A stretch of 64,000 nt of DNA, taken from NCBI GenBank assembly GCA_902168115.1, contig CABHPB010000067.1, positions 124,001-188,000 of the forward strand, given 5' to 3'. Numbering within the stretch: position 1 is the first letter of the stretch; every line of letters begins with the position of its first letter. The stretch is from an uncultured Methylopila sp. (GTDB taxonomy: Bacteria; Pseudomonadota; Alphaproteobacteria; Rhizobiales; Methylopilaceae). A program made the translations under genes and the position numbers. The notes beneath the pieces were generated by a model that saw only the letters and a program-made list of their open reading frames with translations, did no database searches and was not told the DNA's origin. Positions 47,617 through 56,015 of the stretch are shown here, piece by piece.

Positions 47617-48927
47617 ATGACGCCAGACGAGCGCCGCGCGCTGCTTCGACGCGCCTTCGACGCGGGCGTCGCCGCCGCTCATCCGGCGATCTGCATTCCC
47701 CCGCATCTGCCGGAGCCGCCCAAGGGCCGCGTCGTCGTGCTGGCCGCCGGCAAGGGCGGCGGCGCCTGCGCCGAGGTCGCTGAGAAGTTCTATCGCGAAA
47801 AGTATGGCCTCGGCCCTGACCGGCTGACCGGCCTCGCCGTCACCCGTCACGGCCATGCGCGGCCGACCGAGATCATCAAGGTCGTAGAGGCCGGCCATCC
47901 CGTGCCGGACGCCGCCGGCCTTCAGGGCGCGGCCGACACCATCGCGATCGCCGAGCAGGCCGGCCCGGACGACCTCGTGCTCGCGCTCATCACCGGCGGC
48001 GGCTCGGCGAACTGGGTCTCTCCGGCGGACGGGCTCGACCTCGCGGTAAAGCAGGCGACGACCAAGGCGCTGCTGCGCTCGGGCGCGCCGATCGACGCCA
48101 TCAACACCGTCCGCAAGCACCTCTCGAAGATCAAGGGCGGCCGGCTCGCCCGCGCCGCGCATCCGGCGCGGCTCGTCGCGCTCGCGATCTCCGACGTGCC
48201 GCGCGACGACCCCTCCGTCATCGCCTCCGGCCCGACCGTGCCGGATCCCTCGACCCTCGCCGACGCGCGCGCGGCGCTCGCGAAGTTCAAGGTCGAGCCG
48301 CACCCGGACGTCGCGAAGGCGCTGAGCGATCCCGCAAACGAAAGCCCCAAGCCCGGCGACGCCGCCTTCGAGAACACGAGCTTCACCGTCGTGTCGCGGC
48401 CGGCCGACGCCCTGAAGGCCGTGATCGAGACGCTCGAGGGAGCCGGCGTCGAAGTCAGGGTCGTCGGCGCGGACATCGAGGGCGAGGCCCGCGAGGTGGC
48501 GGCCGAGCACGCAGCCCTCGCCCGCGCGATCGTCGGCAACGAGCGCCCGGTCGCGCTGGTCTCGGGCGGCGAGCTCACCGTCACGATCCGCGGCAAGGGC
48601 GGCCGCGGCGGGCCGAACCAGGAATATGCGCTGGCGCTCGTGAAGGAGCTCGCCGGCTCGCCCGGCTGGGCGGCGCTCGCCGGCGACACCGACGGCGCGG
48701 ACGGCGGCGGCGGCGCCCCGACGGATCCGGCTGGCGCGCTGGCGGACGCCGGCAGCTACGAGCGCGCCCGCGCCAAGGGAATGGACGCGGTGGTCTTCCT
48801 GGACGGCAACGACTCGACCGGCTTCTTCGAGGAGACCGGCGACCTGCTGAACACGGGCCCGACCTGCACCAACGTCAACGACCTTCGCATCCTGCTCGTT
48901 GACATCCCGGACGAGACGCCGCGATAA
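47617..48927 (+). CDS. ttuD: Glycerate 2-kinase (DUF4147 type)
   Basis: Phosphorylates D-glycerate to 2-phosphoglycerate, feeding lower glycolysis. The 436-aa protein has AAGKGGGACAEVAE near residue 45, LITGGGSANWVSPADG (about 127-142), TVRKHLSKIKGGRLA with the conserved lysines and the C-terminal PNQEYALAL and GDTDGADG segments of the MOFRL/DUF4147 family. ATG 47617 follows GGGGAG at 9-nt spacing; the frame opens slightly earlier. Pyruvate kinase, which uses the next glycolytic product, lies 0.6 kb downstream on the same strand. Confidence 0.92.
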   Translation: MTPDERRALLRRAFDAGVAAAHPAICIPPHLPEPPKGRVVVLAAGKGGGACAEVAEKFYREKYGLGPDRLTGLAVTRHGHARPTEIIKVVEAGHPVPDAAGLQGAADTIAIAEQAGPDDLVLALITGGGSANWVSPADGLDLAVKQATTKALLRSGAPIDAINTVRKHLSKIKGGRLARAAHPARLVALAISDVPRDDPSVIASGPTVPDPSTLADARAALAKFKVEPHPDVAKALSDPANESPKPGDAAFENTSFTVVSRPADALKAVIETLEGAGVEVRVVGADIEGEAREVAAEHAALARAIVGNERPVALVSGGELTVTIRGKGGRGGPNQEYALALVKELAGSPGWAALAGDTDGADGGGGAPTDPAGALADAGSYERARAKGMDAVVFLDGNDSTGFFEETGDLLNTGPTCTNVNDLRILLVDIPDETPR

Positions 48928-48975
48928 CGTCACCCGCCTCGCGGCGCCTCTTCCGGCGTTCGCGCCGTCACGCGA

Positions 48976-49506
48976 ATGATTCGAATGCCCGCTACTGCCA
49001 GCCTCAGGCTCGCGACCGCGATCGTCGCCGCCGCCCTCGCGGCCGGCGCGTGGAGCGCGCCTGCTTCGGCCGATTTCCGGCTCTGCAACAAGACCGCGAG
49101 CCGCGTCGGCGTCTCGGTCGGCTACAAGGAGCAGGGCGCTTGGTCGACCGAGGGCTGGTGGAACGTCGGCGCGAACTCGTGCGAGACGCTGCTGCGCGGG
49201 CCGCTGTCGGCCCGGTTCTATTACGTCTACGCGATCGACTACGACCGCGGCGGCGACTGGAACGGCAAGGCCTACATGTGCACGCGTGAAAAAGAATACA
49301 CCATCAAAGGGATCGAGGACTGCCTGGCGCGCGGCTACGACCGCACCGGCTTTTTCGAGATCGACACCGGCGAACAGAAGAGCTGGACCGTGCAATTGAC
49401 CGAACCGAACGGCGCGCCGAAGGGCGTGCAGAAGCCCGCCGCGATGGCCCCCGCACCGGCGACCGACGCCCGCGCCGGCCTCGAGAACGGATCGGCGGCC
49501 CGATGA
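48976..49506 (+). CDS. DUF1036 exported protein
   Basis: Periplasmic or secreted DUF1036 protein, 176 aa. Signal peptide residues 1-32 (AAALAAGAWSAPASA), then the family pattern FRLCNKTASRVGVSVGYKEQ, WSTEGWWNVGANSCETLL, FYYVYAIDYDRGGDW and AYMCTREKEYTI GIEDC, with four cysteines likely paired. The C-terminus is a Pro/Ala-rich tail. Its stop overlaps the start of pyruvate kinase (ATGA), so the two are translationally coupled, a conserved and unexplained pairing in Rhizobiales. Confidence 0.9.
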   Translation: MIRMPATASLRLATAIVAAALAAGAWSAPASADFRLCNKTASRVGVSVGYKEQGAWSTEGWWNVGANSCETLLRGPLSARFYYVYAIDYDRGGDWNGKAYMCTREKEYTIKGIEDCLARGYDRTGFFEIDTGEQKSWTVQLTEPNGAPKGVQKPAAMAPAPATDARAGLENGSAAR

Positions 49507-50951
49507 GGCGCCTGCGCAGGGTCAAGATCGTCGCCACGCTCGGCCCGTCTTCCTCGACGGCGGAGATGGTCACGCGCCTGTTCGAGGCGGGCGCCGACGT
49601 GTTCCGCATCAACATGAGCCACACCAGCCACGAGCGGCTGAACGAGCTCGTGGACGTGATCCGCGGCGTCGAGAAGAAGATGAGCCGCCCGATCGGCATT
49701 CTGGTCGACCTGCAGGGCCCGAAGCTGCGGCTCGGCAAGTTCGCCGAAGGCGCGGTCATGCTGGAGAAGGGCGAGACCTTCATCCTGGACAGCGACCCCA
49801 CTCCCGGCGACGCCCGGCGCGTGCACCTGCCCCATCCGGAAATCCTCGAGGCGCTCGAGCCCGGCCATCACCTGTTGCTTGACGACGGCAAGGTGCGGCT
49901 CATCGCGGAGAGCTCGACGCCGACCGAGACGGTGACCCGCGTGATCGTCGGCGGCCGCATGTCGGACCGCAAGGGCGTCTCGCTGCCCGACACCATGATC
50001 AAGACCTCGGCCATGACGCCGAAGGACCACTCGGACCTCGCCGCGGCCCTCGAGACCGGCTGCGAATGGATCGCGCTGTCCTTCGTCCAGCGTCCCGAGG
50101 ACGTCTCCGAGGCCAAGGAGATCATCCAGGGCCGCGCGGCGGTCATGGTGAAGATCGAGAAGCCGCAGGCGATGGGACGGCTGCAGGAGATCATCGATCT
50201 CTCCGACGCCATCATGGTGGCGCGCGGCGATCTCGGCGTCGAGATGCCGATCGAGAAGGTGCCCGGCCTGCAGAAGCAGATGACCCGCGCCTGCCGCCGC
50301 TCCGGCAAGCCGGTGATCGTCGCGACGCAGATGCTGGAATCGATGATCACCCAGCCGATGCCGACCCGCGCCGAGACCTCCGACGTCGCGACCGCCGTGT
50401 TCGAAGGCGCCGACGCCATCATGCTGTCGGCGGAATCGGCCGCCGGCTCCTACCCGACTGAGGCCGTCGCGATGATGGACTCGATCGCCCGCAGCGTCGA
50501 AAGCGACCCCTACTACCGCAGCATCATCGACGCGCAGCACGCGGTCCCCGAGGCGACCGGCGCCGACGCGATCTCCGCGGCCGCCCGCCAGATCGCCGAG
50601 ACCCTCGACCTCTCCGTCATCATGTGCTGGACCGCTGGCGGCACGACCGGCAGGCGCGCGGCGCGCGAACGGCCGAAGACGCCCATCGTCGCGCTGACGC
50701 CGAACCTCGACACGAGCCGTCGGCTCACCCTCACCTGGGGCGTGCATTCGGTCCTGACGTCGGACGCCTACGACCTCGACGACATGGTCGATCGCGCCTG
50801 CGACTTCGCCCTGGCGGAAGGTTTCGCGCAACCCGGCGACCGGGTCATCGTCTCGGCCGGCGTGCCGCTGCGCCAGCCCGGCGCGACCAACATGCTGCGC
50901 ATCGCCTACATCTCGCAAGACGGCCGCGGCGCCGACAACGCCCGCCGCTGA
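49503..50951 (+). CDS. pyk: Pyruvate kinase
   Basis: Last step of glycolysis, phosphoenolpyruvate and ADP to pyruvate and ATP. The 482-aa protein has the substrate/metal signature IGILVDLQGPKLRLGKF, the K/E segment MVKIEKPQAMGRLQEII with the catalytic lysine, VARGDLGVEMP, and MLESMITQPMPTRAETSDVA. The C-terminal effector domain is present (GTTGRRAARERP, VIVSAGVPL). The start ATG overlaps the DUF1036 stop by 4 nt. Followed by an inverted-repeat element that probably ends the transcript. Confidence 0.97.
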   Translation: MRRLRRVKIVATLGPSSSTAEMVTRLFEAGADVFRINMSHTSHERLNELVDVIRGVEKKMSRPIGILVDLQGPKLRLGKFAEGAVMLEKGETFILDSDPTPGDARRVHLPHPEILEALEPGHHLLLDDGKVRLIAESSTPTETVTRVIVGGRMSDRKGVSLPDTMIKTSAMTPKDHSDLAAALETGCEWIALSFVQRPEDVSEAKEIIQGRAAVMVKIEKPQAMGRLQEIIDLSDAIMVARGDLGVEMPIEKVPGLQKQMTRACRRSGKPVIVATQMLESMITQPMPTRAETSDVATAVFEGADAIMLSAESAAGSYPTEAVAMMDSIARSVESDPYYRSIIDAQHAVPEATGADAISAAARQIAETLDLSVIMCWTAGGTTGRRAARERPKTPIVALTPNLDTSRRLTLTWGVHSVLTSDAYDLDDMVDRACDFALAEGFAQPGDRVIVSAGVPLRQPGATNMLRIAYISQDGRGADNARR

Positions 50952-50975
50952 CGCCCAAGAATCGGCGCGACCGCT

Positions 50976-51111
50976 CCCCCCTCTCCCGCTTGCGCGAGAG
51001 GGGGGCGTCGGCGCCAGGGTTCAGAGCTGGGAGCGGGCTGGGCGGACGAGCTCGCTTGGAGCCTCGGCGCCACTCGCGCTCATCCTACCTTCTCCCGCAA
51101 GCGGGAGAAGG
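50976..51111. repeat. Paired inverted-repeat element after pyk
   Basis: Two related palindromes bracket about 80 nt: CCCCCCTCTC (50976-50985) with its complement at 50996-51005, and CCTTCTCCCGC (51088-51098) with its complement at 51101-51111. Both contain a CTCCCGC-(t/a)(t/a)-GCG core. GGCGCC repeats (51010-51015 and 51066-51071) lie inside them, giving a nested symmetric layout like a short mobile palindromic element. The first palindrome may end pyk transcripts. Confidence 0.7.
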
Positions 51112-51167
51112 GACGGCCAGCGTCGCGGGAGTCTTCCTTAGGAACGCGCTCGACGGCTGTTCGCGCG

Positions 51168-54074
51168 TCACCCGCGCCGGAACGCGCCCTGCATGACTCG
51201 CCGGCCCGGGTTTGGGGCGGCGAGGCCGAGCAGACGATCGCAGTCCTCGGCCGACATCTGGTCCCCGAACACATAACCCTGCGCGTAAACACAGCCGAGG
51301 TGGAACAGCTCGACAGCCTCCGAGTCGGCGTCGACGCCCTCCGCCGCGACCTCGACGCCGAGTTCGCGCGCCAGCCGGACCATCGGACGTAGGATCGCCG
51401 GGCGGTCTCCGCCGGGTTTGTGGCGCGTCAGCGACCGATCGAGCTTGAGCGCCGAGAAGCGCATCGCGTGCAGTTCGGCGAGGTTCGAGCATCCGGCGCC
51501 GAACTCGTCCAGCACCAGCCCGACGCCCTGGCCGCGGAGCTTGCCCAGTGCGAGCGCGGCGTGCTCCGGATCGCGGGTGACGAGCGCCTCGCAGACCTCG
51601 AGCTTGAGCGCCCCGGCAGGCAACTCCTCGCGATCGACGGCCGCGACCAGCGCCTCGCCGATGCCCGGATCGAGCGCGAGCTCGCCGGAGAGCTTCAGCG
51701 ACATGAACAGCGGCGGCTCGCCCGGCACCTCGGCCTGCCAGCGCCGCAGCTGCGACGCCGCCTGCCCGATCGCGAAGCGCGCGAAGTCCGCGCTCAGGCC
51801 GGCGTCTTCCGCGATCGCGAAGATCTCGGCGGGAGGGCGGCGGCCGTAGCGCGCATGGCTCCACCGGATCGCCGCCTCGAAGCCGGCGACCGACCGGTCG
51901 TCGAGCCGCACGACGGGCTGGTAGTGGACGACGATCTCCTCGCGCTCGAGCGCGAGGGCGAGCTCGCCCTGGACGAGAAGGCGGTCCGTCGCCGCGGCGC
52001 GCATGCTGGGGCGGAAGGTCTCGACGTGATCCCCGCCGAACCGGCGCGCGTGATACATCGCGACCTCGGCGTTCCGGACGACGTCCTCGGCGTTGCGTGC
52101 GCCGTCCGCCGCCAGCTTCACCGGCGCCGCGCCGATCGAGGCGGTCAGGACGAGCTCGCGGTCGCCGAGACCGATGGGCGCGCCGAGCGCGCGTTTCAGC
52201 GCGTCGGCCTGCGCCGCGACCGCCTGCGCTCCCCGTTCCGACAGCAGCAGCACGCCGAACTGGTCGCCGCCGAGCCGCGCCAGCGTGTCTTCCGGCTTCA
52301 TGAGCCGCGCCAGACGCCGCGCGACAGTGACCAGCACCGTGTCGGCCGAGCCGGGACCGACGCCGACGAGCTTGCGGTAGCGGTCGACGTCGAGCACCAG
52401 CACCGCCGGCGTGTCGCCGTCCGCCTGGCTGAGCGCGGTCGCCACGCGGTCGAGGAAGATCTGCCGGTTCGGCAGGCCCGTGAGATTGTCACGCACCGCG
52501 TTGGCCAGCAGGCGCTCCTCGACCGTCTTCGAGGCGTTGACGTCGAGCAGCGTGCCGATGCAGCGGACCACCTCGCCGTCCGCGCCGACGACCGGCCGCG
52601 CGCGCAGGAGATACCAGAGATAGCGCCCATCGGCGCCGCGCATCCGGAACGTCTCGACCAGTCGTCCGCGCCGCTCGGAGACCAGCGTGTCGAGCGCGGC
52701 GCGGAACCGGTCGCGATCCGCGACATGGACGATCTCGGCCCAGTCGGCGGCGGCGCCCTGCAGTTCGCCGCGGCGAAGCCCGAGCGCGATCTCGAGCTCG
52801 TGGCCCGCATGGATCTGGTCGGCCTCGACGTCCCAGTCCCACACGACGTCGCCGGCGCCCGACATGGCCAGCGCGCGGCGCTCGATGTCGGACGCGGCGC
52901 CCTGCGCGACCGCGCCGCCGGCGAAAGCGTGCTGCATGACGGTGACGCCGATCAGCAGCACGATCAGCACCAGAGCGCCGGTCAGCGCGGGAGCGACGAG
53001 GGGATTGGCCAGCAGGCCCGCCACCGTCGCGCCTGACGCTGCGACCCAGCAAAGCAGCAGCAGCCAGGTCGGCGCGAGCATCACCGCCCGGTCGTAGCCC
53101 TTGACGGCGAGCCAGACGACCAGCCCGAAGCCGACCGAGGCGATGACCGCGAGGGAGACGCGCGCGATGCCGGCCGCGAGCGGCGCGTCGTAGGCGGCGA
53201 GCCAGACGACGGCGACGAGGAACACGAGCCAGACGCCGACGACGTGGCCGTAGCGCACATGCCAGCGGTTGAGGTTGAGATAGGCGAACAGGAAGACCAG
53301 CAGCGTCGCCGCGAAGGCCGCCTCGCCGCCCGCCCTCAGGATTCGGTCCGCCTCGGGCTGCAGCGACAGGATGGTCCGCCAGAATCCGAAATCGACGCCG
53401 AGATAGAACAGGACGGCCCAGGCGAGCGCCGCCGCCGCCGGAAACATCACCGACCCCTTCACCACGAACAGGATCGTCAGGATCAACGCCAGCAGGCCGG
53501 CGATGCCGAGCATGATGCCGCGATAGAGCGTGAAGCTGTTGACCCGGTCCTCGTAGTCGTCGGGCTGCCACAGCGTCAGCTGCAGGAGCTTCGGCGAGGC
53601 GAGCTCGGCCACGAAGGTGACGGTCGCGCCGGGATCGAGCGTAATGGCGAAGACGTCGTCGTCCGCCGAGGCCTGCCGTTCCGGCTTCAGCCCCTCGCTC
53701 GCGGTGATGGCGCGGATGCGCGTCTCGCCGAGGTCGGGCCGCATGGCGCCCGAACCGACGAATCGGAAGCGCGGCGCGACCAGCAGCCGGTCGATCTGCT
53801 CGTCGCCCTCGTTCTTGAGGGCGAAGACCGCCCATTGCCGCCCGTCCCCGGCCTTCTCCGCCCGCACCTCGATGCGACGGACGATGCCGTCGGGACCTGG
53901 CACTGTGGCGACCTGGACGCGATCGGCCTCGCCCTGCGGCCGCTCGATCGCGCGGGTGAGATCGACCGCCTCGTCGCTCGGCCGCACGGACAGCGGCTCG
54001 AGCGCGGCCGCCGGCGAGGCCAGCGCGGCGAGCGCAAGAGCAAGACTGGCCGCGAGAGCGCGGAGGATACGCAA
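51168..54074 (-). CDS. Membrane receptor with PAS, degenerate GGDEF and degenerate EAL domains
   Basis: Probable cyclic-di-GMP-linked sensor, 968 aa. Signal peptide (1-25, MRILRALAASLALALAAL), an extracytoplasmic sensory domain (about 30-180), seven or more membrane helices (about 185-395), a PAS domain (about 415-530), a GGDEF-type domain with GGDQF (602-606) in place of GG[D/E]EF, and an EAL-type domain with E733-A-A instead of EAL, the metal-ligand N of the NLS motif replaced (SLKLSGEL), and DEFGAG instead of DDFG. It is likely a receptor or protein-interaction module, not an enzyme. TTG 54074, preceded by AGGGGAGG, is chosen; the ATG at 54128 gives no signal peptide at its start. Confidence 0.88.
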   Translation of the reverse strand: MRILRALAASLALALAALASPAAALEPLSVRPSDEAVDLTRAIERPQGEADRVQVATVPGPDGIVRRIEVRAEKAGDGRQWAVFALKNEGDEQIDRLLVAPRFRFVGSGAMRPDLGETRIRAITASEGLKPERQASADDDVFAITLDPGATVTFVAELASPKLLQLTLWQPDDYEDRVNSFTLYRGIMLGIAGLLALILTILFVVKGSVMFPAAAALAWAVLFYLGVDFGFWRTILSLQPEADRILRAGGEAAFAATLLVFLFAYLNLNRWHVRYGHVVGVWLVFLVAVVWLAAYDAPLAAGIARVSLAVIASVGFGLVVWLAVKGYDRAVMLAPTWLLLLCWVAASGATVAGLLANPLVAPALTGALVLIVLLIGVTVMQHAFAGGAVAQGAASDIERRALAMSGAGDVVWDWDVEADQIHAGHELEIALGLRRGELQGAAADWAEIVHVADRDRFRAALDTLVSERRGRLVETFRMRGADGRYLWYLLRARPVVGADGEVVRCIGTLLDVNASKTVEERLLANAVRDNLTGLPNRQIFLDRVATALSQADGDTPAVLVLDVDRYRKLVGVGPGSADTVLVTVARRLARLMKPEDTLARLGGDQFGVLLLSERGAQAVAAQADALKRALGAPIGLGDRELVLTASIGAAPVKLAADGARNAEDVVRNAEVAMYHARRFGGDHVETFRPSMRAAATDRLLVQGELALALEREEIVVHYQPVVRLDDRSVAGFEAAIRWSHARYGRRPPAEIFAIAEDAGLSADFARFAIGQAASQLRRWQAEVPGEPPLFMSLKLSGELALDPGIGEALVAAVDREELPAGALKLEVCEALVTRDPEHAALALGKLRGQGVGLVLDEFGAGCSNLAELHAMRFSALKLDRSLTRHKPGGDRPAILRPMVRLARELGVEVAAEGVDADSEAVELFHLGCVYAQGYVFGDQMSAEDCDRLLGLAAPNPGRRVMQGAFRRG

Positions 54075-54140
54075 CGCCTCAGCCCTCCCCTTCAGTCGTT
54101 GAGCCGGCCGGGATCGGCGGGCGTGCAAGCGGCGCGCACG

Positions 54141-54725
54141 TTAGCCGACGATGTCGCTTCGAAGAAGCGCGTAGAGCAGATGGTCCTGCCAGCGGCCGTC
54201 GATGCACAGATATTCACGGGCGAGGCCTTCGCGCCGGAAGCCGGTCTTTTCCAGAAGACGGATCGACGCGGCGTTGTGCGGCAGGCAGGCGGCCTCGATG
54301 CGCCGGAGCTTGAGCGTCTCGAACACGAAGGGCGCGACGAGGGTCACCGCCGCCGTCATATAGCCGTGGCCGGCATGGCGACGACCCATCCAGTAGCCGA
54401 GAGAACAGGTCTGCGAGACGCCCCGCCGGATCTGGCTGACGGTGACGCCGCCCACCAGCGCGCCTTCGGCCCGGAAGACGAAGAACGGATAGGCTTGGTC
54501 GGCCTCGAGCTCCCGGACGTAGCGCTTCAGCCGCTTGCGGAAAGCGAGGCGCGAGACGTCGTCCGGCGGCCATGTCGGCTCCCATGGCTGAAGGAAGCCG
54601 CGGCTCTCTTCGCGCAGGGCCGACCAGGCGGCGTAGTCGGCCATCTGGGGCGTCCGCAGCGTCACGCCCTCGCCCGCGAGAACCGGAACGGCTTCGATGG
54701 CGGAGAGCGAGCGGAAGAAGGCCAC
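54141..54725 (-). CDS. GNAT-family N-acetyltransferase (RimJ/RimL-like)
   Basis: Acetyl-CoA-dependent acetyltransferase of the RimJ/L branch, 194 aa, perhaps acting on the N-terminus of a ribosomal protein. Family segments are GEGVTLRTPQMADYAAW, the SLGYWMGRRHAGHGYMTAAV acetyl-CoA loop (GHGY) and IEAACLPHNAASIRLLEKTGFRREG. The gene lies downstream of the M16 peptidase gene on the same strand, 12 nt away, so they are probably co-transcribed. Confidence 0.9.
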   Translation of the reverse strand: MAFFRSLSAIEAVPVLAGEGVTLRTPQMADYAAWSALREESRGFLQPWEPTWPPDDVSRLAFRKRLKRYVRELEADQAYPFFVFRAEGALVGGVTVSQIRRGVSQTCSLGYWMGRRHAGHGYMTAAVTLVAPFVFETLKLRRIEAACLPHNAASIRLLEKTGFRREGLAREYLCIDGRWQDHLLYALLRSDIVG

Positions 54726-54737
54726 CGCCCGCCTCCC

Positions 54738-56015
54738 TCAGGCCGCCGAGGCCCGGCGGGCGCCGAGCCGGTCGTGCAGCCGCTCCGGCGGCGTCAAACG
54801 CTTAATCGGCCCGATCGCGGCTAGGGCGGGACGCGAGGCCAGCATGGCGCGGCCGGCGGCGCGCGCCGCCTCGACCGTGACGGCCTCGATCTTCTCGACC
54901 GTCTCCGCGACGTCGAGCGGACGGCCGAAGGCCAGCTGGTGCCGGGCGTGCTGGTCGGCGCGGGCGGCCGGCATCTCCAGCGACATCAGCAGACCCGCCT
55001 TCATCTGCGCCTTCGCCCGGTCGAGCTCGCGCTCGTCGGCCGTCTCCGCCGCCTCCATCAGGACGTCGAGCGCGACCGGCAGGATGTCGGCGGCGTCCTC
55101 GCCGCCGAGCCCGGCGTAGACGCCGAACAGCCCGGTGTCGGCATAGGACCAGTGGAAGGCGTTGATGGAATAGGCGAGGCCCCGCTGCTCGCGCACCTCC
55201 TGGAACAGCCGCGAGGACATGCCGCCGCCGACGAGATTGGCGAAGACCTGGGCCGCGTAGGCTTCCTCGGCCGCGAAGGCGAAGCCCTCAAAGGCGAGCG
55301 TGACGTGCAGCTGCTCGAGGTTGCGCTTCTCGCGCCTGTCGCCGCCGACGTAAGCCGCCGGCTGGGGCGCCTCGCTCTGGCCCGCGGGAAGGCCGGCGAA
55401 CAAACGTTCGGCCTCGCGGACGACGGCGTCGTGCTCGACAGCTCCGGCGGCCGTGACGACGGCGTCCTTCGCGCGGTAGCAGCGGTCGCGGAAGCCGCGG
55501 ATCGCCGCTTCGTCGAGCGCCTTCACCGACTTCGGCGTGCCGAGGATGGAGCGACCGAGGGTCTGGCCGGGGAAGGCCGTTTCCTGCAGCCAGTCGAACA
55601 CCACGTCGTCCGGCGTGTCCTCGACGCCGGCGATCTCCTGCAGGATGACGTTGCGCTCGCGCTTGAGCTCCTCGCGGTCGAAGGTCGGCGAGATGACGAT
55701 GTCGGCCAGCACGTCGAGCGCGAGTGGCACGTCCTCGGCGAGCACGCGGGCGGAATAGGCGGTCTGCTCGGTGCCGGTGGCCGCGTTGAGGTCGCCGCCG
55801 ACCTGCTCGATCTCCTCCGAGATCTCCCGCGCGGACCGGCGGGCCGTTCCCTTGAAGGCCATGTGCTCGAGCAGATGCGCGAGCCCGTGCTCCGGCTCGG
55901 TCTCGGAGCGGGAGCCTGCGCCGAACGTGATCCCCACGGCGGCGGTTCCAAGTTCGGGCATGGGGTCGGTGACGACAGTCAGCCCTGACGCCAGCGTCGT
56001 CGCCCGCGCGCTCAC
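54738..56015 (-). CDS. M16 family zinc peptidase (processing-peptidase-like)
   Basis: Zinc peptidase related to the mitochondrial processing peptidase beta subunit, 425 aa. The inverted zinc motif HLLEH (H47, E50, H51) in EHGLAHLLEHMAFKGT is intact, with the third ligand in ERNVILQEIAGVEDTPDD; the C-terminal half is the usual non-catalytic repeat with the GGGMSSRLFQEVREQRGLAY segment. A GTG at 56015 overlaps the stop of threonine synthase (GTGA), and the thrC-M16 linkage is conserved in alphaproteobacteria. Role here not known; often thought to trim exported or imported peptides. Confidence 0.92.
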   Translation of the reverse strand: MSARATTLASGLTVVTDPMPELGTAAVGITFGAGSRSETEPEHGLAHLLEHMAFKGTARRSAREISEEIEQVGGDLNAATGTEQTAYSARVLAEDVPLALDVLADIVISPTFDREELKRERNVILQEIAGVEDTPDDVVFDWLQETAFPGQTLGRSILGTPKSVKALDEAAIRGFRDRCYRAKDAVVTAAGAVEHDAVVREAERLFAGLPAGQSEAPQPAAYVGGDRREKRNLEQLHVTLAFEGFAFAAEEAYAAQVFANLVGGGMSSRLFQEVREQRGLAYSINAFHWSYADTGLFGVYAGLGGEDAADILPVALDVLMEAAETADERELDRAKAQMKAGLLMSLEMPAARADQHARHQLAFGRPLDVAETVEKIEAVTVEAARAAGRAMLASRPALAAIGPIKRLTPPERLHDRLGARRASAA

